Positions 57,990 to 64,000 of a stretch of DNA of 64,000 nucleotides are shown here, piece by piece (positions within the stretch are counted from its first letter, which is position 1; every line of letters starts with the position of its first letter). Both the position numbers and the translations under genes were made by a program. Source of the stretch: Parvivirga hydrogeniphila (GTDB taxonomy: Bacteria; Actinomycetota; Coriobacteriia; Anaerosomatales; Anaerosomataceae). The notes under the pieces are model-generated. The model saw only the letters and a list, made by a program, of their open reading frames with translations. It had not been told where the DNA came from and did no database searches. The DNA lies in NCBI RefSeq assembly GCF_023371205.1, contig NZ_JAMCCO010000001.1, positions 58,662 through 122,661 on the forward strand, written 5' to 3'.

Positions 57990-59551
57990 CTAGTCAGACA
58001 CGTACTGCTTCCACAAATCTCTGAACTGTCCGTACGTGGATGCACTGATCGCACCGGGGCCGCCGAGCACGTAGCAGCCGATACCCTGCGTGCCATCGTA
58101 GGGTTCGCCGATCCCGCCCGCTGCGTCGAAGTACGTCTCGACCCACGGCGAGAGCGAGTCTTTCGGGGTCAAGAGCACGGGCGCTCCGGTCCACCAGCCG
58201 ATCGAGGCCGCCACGAGAGCGTCCGGCGGGTTCTCGCCGCTGGCCAGCGTCGCGAGGTACGGATTCATCCCGAAGTTGTCCACGCCGTACTCAGCGAGCT
58301 TCTCCGCGGTCTCGTACCGGTTCGCACCGGCGACACGCTCGACGTTGTATCCGAGGTCCGTGAGGTCGGCCTCCACACCGGCGCTGATGACGCCCTCGCC
58401 GCCGACGATGACGACGTCTGTGACGCTGTTGTCCTCAAGCCACTGCAGCGTCTCTGCAGGCACGGTGGTCGCCTTGCTCATCAGCACCGGCGCCCCATCC
58501 CACGGTGCGACAGTCGATGCCGCGAGCGCGTCCGGCCACGCAGTCCCGTTCACGAGGAACGCTGTGTTGTTGAACGACGCTTCAGACACCGTTTCGTCAG
58601 CGATCGCGACCGCCGTGCGGTACCTGTCGGCTCCGGCAAGCCGTTCGACTTCTGTCACGTACTTAAGACCCGCGATCTCGTCCTCGACGGCCTTGCTGAC
58701 TGCGCCCGTCCCTCCGAGGATGTAGACCTTCACGTCGTCGTAGTCCCAGTACAAGGACTCCGAAAGCCGGCTGATCTCGTTGCGCGTGACGCTCGGGAGC
58801 GAATCCGGCCTCGTGAGCAGCAGCACGCCGTCCATCTGTGCCGCGAACGCGCCGCCGGCAAGGGCGTCAGCCGGATTCAGGCCGTTCGCTACGACGATCG
58901 CGCCCGGCCCATGACCGGGGCCGTACCCGGGTTGGTCGTGTTGTCCCACTGGAGCTTGGACGCAGCGACTGCCGTCGCGAACCGGTCCGCGCCGTAAATC
59001 CGCCGGGCGTCACCGACCGTGATGTGGAGCTTGTACGAGTACGGGTAGTAGCTCGTGTCGATGGGCTCTGCCGCCAGGTAGTAGGTGCCCGGTGCCGGCG
59101 CCACGTAGTACAGGCACGACGAGTAGGTGTCGCTCCAGTAATCGTGGTCGTCATCGGAGGCGAGCTCATTGCCGTCAGCATCGTACAGATACAGGTACGA
59201 ATCGTAGTACCCTGCGACGTACTCGGTCTCGGCCCAGATCGGGGTGCCTGTCTCGGCGACAGAGATCGCCACGTAGTCAGCCGGATCCTCGATCGTCGAA
59301 CCTGAGCCGTGCACTGTCCGCATGCTCGTCCACGAGTTGCCGTCCGTCGCCGGGTTGTACACGTGCGCTGTGGCGGTCGTGTCGTCCGGCTCGTAAGCGT
59401 CCGGAGCGAACACCGCCGTCGTCGGCGCGAGGCCCTTTGCCGGCGCGTGCTTCGCAGCCGTCGCTGCGACGCTCATGCTCGGCGCCGCAAGCGCCGCCAT
59501 AAGCGCGATGGCCGCGACGAGCGCGGCCGACTTCCGCCATGAACCTGCCAT
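57990..59551 (-). pseudogene. Frameshifted PPC-like/CWB2 cell-surface protein
   Basis: Natural start ATG 59551 (GGGAGGG upstream). A signal peptide and a pre-peptidase C-terminal-like beta domain (DAYEPDDTTATAH ... GTYYLAAEP) lead into the first CWB2 repeat (YGADRFATAVAASK). The frame is lost at the CCCGGG run 58926-58931: one missing base moves the rest (YGPGHGPGAIVVANGLNPADALAGG) to another frame, which carries the remaining CWB2 units (GADRYRTAVAIAD, GANRYETAEKLAEY) down to 57990. Restoring one G yields a continuous protein of about 520 residues. Confidence 0.8.
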
Positions 59552-59615
59552 ACGCAACACCCTCCCTTTTCTCCCGGGCAGGCGATCCCGGAGGACCCCC
59601 ACTCCATGCCTGTCA

Positions 59616-59635
59616 GGTCGGCTGATGCGCCGACC
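59616..59635 (-). terminator. Hairpin after the racemase gene
   Basis: GGTCGGC-TGATGC-GCCGACC, a 7-bp stem 33 bp beyond the stop of the gene ending at 59669. No T-tract follows on the minus strand, so it is only a possible terminator. Confidence 0.35.
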
Positions 59636-59668
59636 CCTTTGAGTGTTGCTGCCCTAAGGCTCCCGGTT

Positions 59669-60748
59669 TCAGACAGTCTCGCGCGGTTTCTTGCGCACCT
59701 TTTCGACGTACGGCGAGGTGAACAATGCGAGCATCGCAGCGTAGCCGGGACGGAAGCGGAGCGCGTCTCCGACGCGTGGCGGCACGCGCATCTCCTCGGC
59801 GTCGCACACGAGGTGGTCGCTCGACGCCCCGAGGACCTCCACGCCCTCGTCCAAGGGCGTGAGCCCTTCTGGGACGACATCTTGCCGGCCGATGGCACAG
59901 ATCGCACGCAGCCGCTCACCGCGGTCCGAGAACGCGGGGGTGTGTCCGAACGCGTCTTGGGCGATGCGGCCCTGCGGGAGGCTCGGCTTGCGCGCGACCT
60001 CGATGACGGGCACCTCCAGCGTGATCGCGTCGGTGCGCAAGCCAAGGACGGGCGTGCGCGTGACGGTGCTGACGCCGAGGATGATGCTTTCCCCGATACG
60101 GAGGTTGTCGACGCGGTCCGGCAGCTCGCCTGCGATGAGCGCGTCGAGCGACGAGGACATCCCGCCGCTCACCATGAGACGGCGCCCGAGCATCTGCTCC
60201 GTCTCGCGCACGAGCTCGACCAGGCGGCCCAGGTTGTCGGAGTCCGGCACCACGCCGCCGAAGCAGGTGAGGCTCGTGCCGATTCCGACGACGTCGACCG
60301 CCTCGAGCGAACGTGCCGCCTCGACGAACGCAGGCAGCGCGCCCGGCATCATGCCTTCCCGCAAGTCGCCGAGGTCGACCATCGCCACGACCGCGTGCCG
60401 GCGGCTCGCTCGCCGTGCCGCGGCGTCGAGCGCCGCGAGCGTGGCTACCTCCGATTCCAAGGAGACGTCCGCCAGCCGGACGACCTCGTCAGCGGCGGCG
60501 GGCACCGCCGAGCGCAGCAGCCACAGCGGCGCGCGAACGCCTGCTTCCCGCAACCGTTCGAGGTTCTCCAGCCGCGAGTCGCCGATCGCCGTGCAGCCGC
60601 CGTCGAGCATGGCGCGAGCGACGTCTGGGTCTCCGCAGGTGACCTTCGTGACACCCACCACCTGCCGTCCACCGAGCGCCGCCACGACGCGTTCGGCGTT
60701 CGCGCGGATCGCGTCCAGGTCGACCGTCACCGTGGCTCGCCCAACCAT
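59669..60748 (-). CDS. orr: Alanine/ornithine racemase-family PLP enzyme
   Basis: 359 residues of the type III PLP barrel family (YggS/ornithine racemase group): VTVDLDAIRANAERVV, PLP lysine in VVGVTKVTCGDPDVA, DLGDLREGMMP, GIGTSLTCFGGVVPD and LRIGESIILG. The length and GTSLTCFGG loop fit ornithine racemases, which make D-ornithine for the aminomutase route. A GlmL-type reactivase gene lies just upstream, as in ornithine fermentation clusters, supporting the assignment, but no mutase genes are present. Confidence 0.83.
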   Translation of the reverse strand: MVGRATVTVDLDAIRANAERVVAALGGRQVVGVTKVTCGDPDVARAMLDGGCTAIGDSRLENLERLREAGVRAPLWLLRSAVPAAADEVVRLADVSLESEVATLAALDAAARRASRRHAVVAMVDLGDLREGMMPGALPAFVEAARSLEAVDVVGIGTSLTCFGGVVPDSDNLGRLVELVRETEQMLGRRLMVSGGMSSSLDALIAGELPDRVDNLRIGESIILGVSTVTRTPVLGLRTDAITLEVPVIEVARKPSLPQGRIAQDAFGHTPAFSDRGERLRAICAIGRQDVVPEGLTPLDEGVEVLGASSDHLVCDAEEMRVPPRVGDALRFRPGYAAMLALFTSPYVEKVRKKPRETV

Positions 60749-60840
60749 GCGCTCCTCCCACCTCTCGTCGCCCGTCGCGACCTAGTGTACGCCGTTCATT
60801 GGCCGCAAGCAGCCGTTCGTCGCCACGCGAGGCGGTGCCG

Positions 60841-62187
60841 CTACGCCGAGAGCCCCGTGCTCGCGAGCATGAGCGCGACGACCGCCTCGGGGTCGAACGC
60901 CGCGAGCAGCGCGCCGCAACAGGCGAAGACGTAGTCGCGATCGAGCGCCACCCGCGCGTCGGCAGGCGGCAGCAGCCGCTCGTCGCCCTCGCGCGCGAGC
61001 CCGCCCCGGAGCGCGTCCTCGCCTCCAGGCAGCCGCACGAGCCCGCCGCCGGTGCCGATGACGAGCCTGCACGCCGAAAGGTCCCTGCCGCGCACCACCG
61101 TCTGGCGCCCGCGCGGCGTGTAGAGGTGCGCGAGCCGCCCTGCGTGCCGCTCCAGGGCCGTGCGCGCCGCGACGCGTGCGAGCGCGGCCGCAGCCGCGAT
61201 TTCGGCTCCGCTTCCCGGAATCGGGGGCGGAAGCGGATCCGGGCGCTCGGCCTCGGGCAACAGCGACGCGGTGGTGCGCGCGCTCACGTACGTGCCGAGA
61301 TCGCCCTCGACGGTGCGCTTCGCACGCGGCTGCGGCTCGGTGGCGCGCTGTGCGAGCTCTGGGCTTCCGGCCGTCACGGAGTGCACGTCGGTCGTCGCGC
61401 CGCCGACGTCGACCACCACGAGATCCCCCACGGCTTCCGCCAGCGCCTCAGCGGCCAGCAGGACCGCGCCCGGCGTCGGCAGGATACGGCCGCGCACGAA
61501 TTCGGCGACGCGCTCCATGCCCGGTGCGCGCGTGATGTGCTCCTCGAACGCGTCGTGGATGATGTGGCGAGCGGGCTCGACGGCGAGCTCGTCCACCGCC
61601 GGGTAGACGTTCGGCGTGACGTACACGCGGAACCCGGCGCCTTCGAGCGCAGCGCGCGCCTCGTCGGCGACGGCAGAGTTCCCGCCGAAGATCACCGCCG
61701 GGCGTACGGGGAGCGCGGCGAGCGCCCGCGCGTTCGCGAGCACCGTCTCGGTGTCGCCGCCCTCGACGCCGCCGGCCAAGAAGATGAGTGCGGGCCGCGC
61801 TTCGTGGATCGCGCGCACGTCGCGCTCGCGCAAGACGCCCGCCGTCGTGAGCGTGACGACGGCGCCGGCCCCGAGGGCCGCCTCGCGCGCCGCACGAGCC
61901 GTCATGCGCTCCGTAAGCCCGTGCACCGTCATACGCAGCCCGCCCGCAGCAGACGAGGTAGCGAGCGTGACGCCCGGTTCGAGCGGGCCCGTCTGCGCCT
62001 CCAGCGCCGCGCGCGCCTGGACGAGCCCGACGCCGACGTCGCCTGCCGCCACGCTGGTGGGCGCCATTCCTTGCGCGAGCAGCGTCGGCTCGGTTTCCGG
62101 GAAGCCCGAAAGGCCATCGAACGCCGAGACCACCGTGGTGGTCGAGCCGATCTCGGCGACCAGCGCGTCTATGCGGCGTGCGCTCAC
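60841..62187 (-). CDS. GlmL/MutL/OraX-family aminomutase reactivating ATPase
   Basis: 448 residues, GTG 62187 with GGGGGA upstream. ASKHA-fold chaperone family: LVAEIGSTTTVVSAFDGL (phosphate 1), FGGNSAVADEARAALEGAGF, LVVVDVGGATTDVHSV (phosphate 2) and VIGTGGGLVRLPGG. GlmL/OraX proteins accompany B12-dependent glutamate or ornithine mutases and are thought to reactivate them. Here the mutase is not in view, though the ornithine racemase gene is adjacent. Confidence 0.9.
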   Translation of the reverse strand: MSARRIDALVAEIGSTTTVVSAFDGLSGFPETEPTLLAQGMAPTSVAAGDVGVGLVQARAALEAQTGPLEPGVTLATSSAAGGLRMTVHGLTERMTARAAREAALGAGAVVTLTTAGVLRERDVRAIHEARPALIFLAGGVEGGDTETVLANARALAALPVRPAVIFGGNSAVADEARAALEGAGFRVYVTPNVYPAVDELAVEPARHIIHDAFEEHITRAPGMERVAEFVRGRILPTPGAVLLAAEALAEAVGDLVVVDVGGATTDVHSVTAGSPELAQRATEPQPRAKRTVEGDLGTYVSARTTASLLPEAERPDPLPPPIPGSGAEIAAAAALARVAARTALERHAGRLAHLYTPRGRQTVVRGRDLSACRLVIGTGGGLVRLPGGEDALRGGLAREGDERLLPPADARVALDRDYVFACCGALLAAFDPEAVVALMLASTGLSA

Positions 62188-62221
62188 AGTGGTCCCCCTT
62201 CGCGTGCTTGCATGCAGCGTA

Positions 62222-63355
62222 TCACGCGAGAAGCGTGCCGGCCGAGCCGAGCACCGGGCACGCTTTCAGCATCGCCTCGTCCCACTCGGCCGGAGGATCG
62301 CTGTCGATCGTGATGCCGCACCCGGTCCCCCACGTCGCGTGGCCGTCTCGCGTGATCTCCAAGGTGCGGATGAGCACCGACGAGTCGATCTCGCCGGGAC
62401 GCGCCACCACGAGCGAGCCGCAGTAAGCACCGCGCGTCGAGCGCTCCAGCTCGCTGATGACGCGCATCGCGGCGCGTTTCGGCGCGCCCGTCACCGACCC
62501 GCACGGGAACGCCGCCTCGAGCACGGCTGCGACCGGTACGTCCGCACAGAGCAGCCCGCGCACGCACGAGACCATCTGCCAGCAGTACGGCGTGGGAACG
62601 ACCGAGCGCAGCGAACGAACCACGACCGAGCCGGGCAGCGCGACCCTGCCGATGTCGTTGCGCTCCAGATCGACGATCATGGTGTGCTCGGCGCGCTCCT
62701 TCTCACAGGCGACCAGATCCGCCGCAAGCGCACGGTCCTCCGACGCCGTGCGGCCGCGCGGCCTGGTGCCCTTTATCGGCCACACCTCCACCGAGACACC
62801 TTCCAGCTCGTCTCGCAACCGCACGAACCGCTCGGGAGATACAGACGCGAGCATCCGGCCGTCTGGGAGCACGACGAAGGCCGACATCGCGCCTGCTCCG
62901 CGTGCCAGCAGCGTCGAGAACGCAATCGCGGAATCGTGCGCAAGGCGACCGGTGATTCTGCGCGTCAGGTTCGCGACGTACACGTCGCCTCCCCTTATGC
63001 GCTCGTGCAGAGCGTCGACAGCGGCCATGTACTCCTCGCGGCCCATGTCAGTGTACGGCTCCGCAAGAAGCGGAAGGTCCGCGGGCAGCGGCGTGGGCCA
63101 CGCCACATCGGCTGCCGGCACGACGTGCTCGAACAGCGCAACTTCGGGCGTCCCGTCGTACGGGAGGACTGCGACCGCGAGCGCGCTGCCGCAGCCGCGG
63201 AACACTCGCTCGAGCAGCTCGGCCGCTTCGCGCAGCCCGCACGCGGGACGGTGCTCGACAGGCGATGCTGCAACGAGAGCGGTGCCGCCGAACCAGCCCT
63301 CGGCGCCTGCTGGCGCCAGCACCACGCCGCCTGCAGTCAGGATGTCTTGCAGCAC
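62222..63355 (-). CDS. pabB: Aminodeoxychorismate synthase component I
   Basis: 377 residues from GTG 63355. Chorismate-binding fold with the conserved MIVDLERNDIGRVALPGSV, FPCGSVTGAPKRAAMRVI and GITIDSDPPAEWDE; the ANLTRRI and PIKGTRPRG motifs are also kept (the lysine of KGTRPRG is typical of PabB). It would form 4-amino-4-deoxychorismate for folate with a glutaminase partner that is not in view. Anthranilate synthase component I cannot be fully excluded. Confidence 0.9.
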   Translation of the reverse strand: MLQDILTAGGVVLAPAGAEGWFGGTALVAASPVEHRPACGLREAAELLERVFRGCGSALAVAVLPYDGTPEVALFEHVVPAADVAWPTPLPADLPLLAEPYTDMGREEYMAAVDALHERIRGGDVYVANLTRRITGRLAHDSAIAFSTLLARGAGAMSAFVVLPDGRMLASVSPERFVRLRDELEGVSVEVWPIKGTRPRGRTASEDRALAADLVACEKERAEHTMIVDLERNDIGRVALPGSVVVRSLRSVVPTPYCWQMVSCVRGLLCADVPVAAVLEAAFPCGSVTGAPKRAAMRVISELERSTRGAYCGSLVVARPGEIDSSVLIRTLEITRDGHATWGTGCGITIDSDPPAEWDEAMLKACPVLGSAGTLLA

Positions 63356-63358
63356 TCA

Positions 63359-64000
<642 letters not shown>

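Noticed and set aside
59552-59668. Riboswitch or SRP RNA before the CWB2 gene
   Set aside because: Contains one short hairpin but no recognisable c-di-GMP, c-di-AMP or SRP conserved core.

Overview
The window is GC-rich, densely coded bacterial DNA with many ATGA/GTGA gene overlaps. It looks actinobacterial, probably from an anaerobic or subsurface Coriobacteriia-like lineage. This is inferred from three surface proteins with cell-wall-binding repeat 2 (CWB2) arrays, the low-complexity Ala/Arg-rich codon style, SD-led GTG/TTG starts and the gene families present. No rRNA, tRNA, CRISPR array, transposase or integrase was recognised.

Layout. 1-4.3 kb: end of a NarL-type response regulator followed by a MacAB-like export operon, with a NarL-like inverted site between them. 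4.3-13.1 kb: DUF362 ferredoxin, SulP transporter, YhgE/Pip exporter with its TetR repressor and operator, Dus, RtcB, macrodomain protein. 13.2-24.6 kb: radical SAM/SPASM enzyme, flavin reductase, secreted nuclease, a large toroid plus winged-helix fusion, LysR regulator, histidine kinase with a small membrane partner, MsrB, a LOR/SDH (ornithine cyclodeaminase-like) protein and a CWB2 cysteine peptidase. 24.7-29.9 kb: purine genes purA, purD and purE with a HemW-like enzyme and a lipoprotein. 30-39.8 kb: surface proteins, including a cell-wall-anchored multicopper oxidase whose 5' end is broken, a coiled-coil NYN protein and a lipoprotein.

39.8-53.0 kb is the highlight: a seven-gene defence island, all on the minus strand. 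In transcription order it encodes a SNF2 helicase with DUF3883, a DUF262/HNH (GmrSD-like) endonuclease, a DUF1156 DNA methylase, an MqsR-like toxin, an MqsA-like antitoxin, a SecB-like chaperone and a DUF499 ATPase. The helicase, methylase and ATPase resemble Hma-type (helicase-methylase-ATPase) systems. The toxin, antitoxin and chaperone form a TAC module placed inside the operon, with its own predicted palindrome-controlled promoter that would also read into the ATPase gene. The whole island is bounded by 98-bp direct repeats (96/98 identical) that copy the 3' end of the neighbouring lipoprotein gene.

53-64 kb: PLP enzyme, small membrane proteins, a Cas4-like/DUF2779 nuclease, ornithine racemase, GlmL reactivase, PabB and a decayed class III aminotransferase. 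Four genes in the window are disrupted by in-frame stops, frameshifts or deletions. These may be real pseudogenes or, for the single-base cases, assembly errors; the sequence alone cannot decide.
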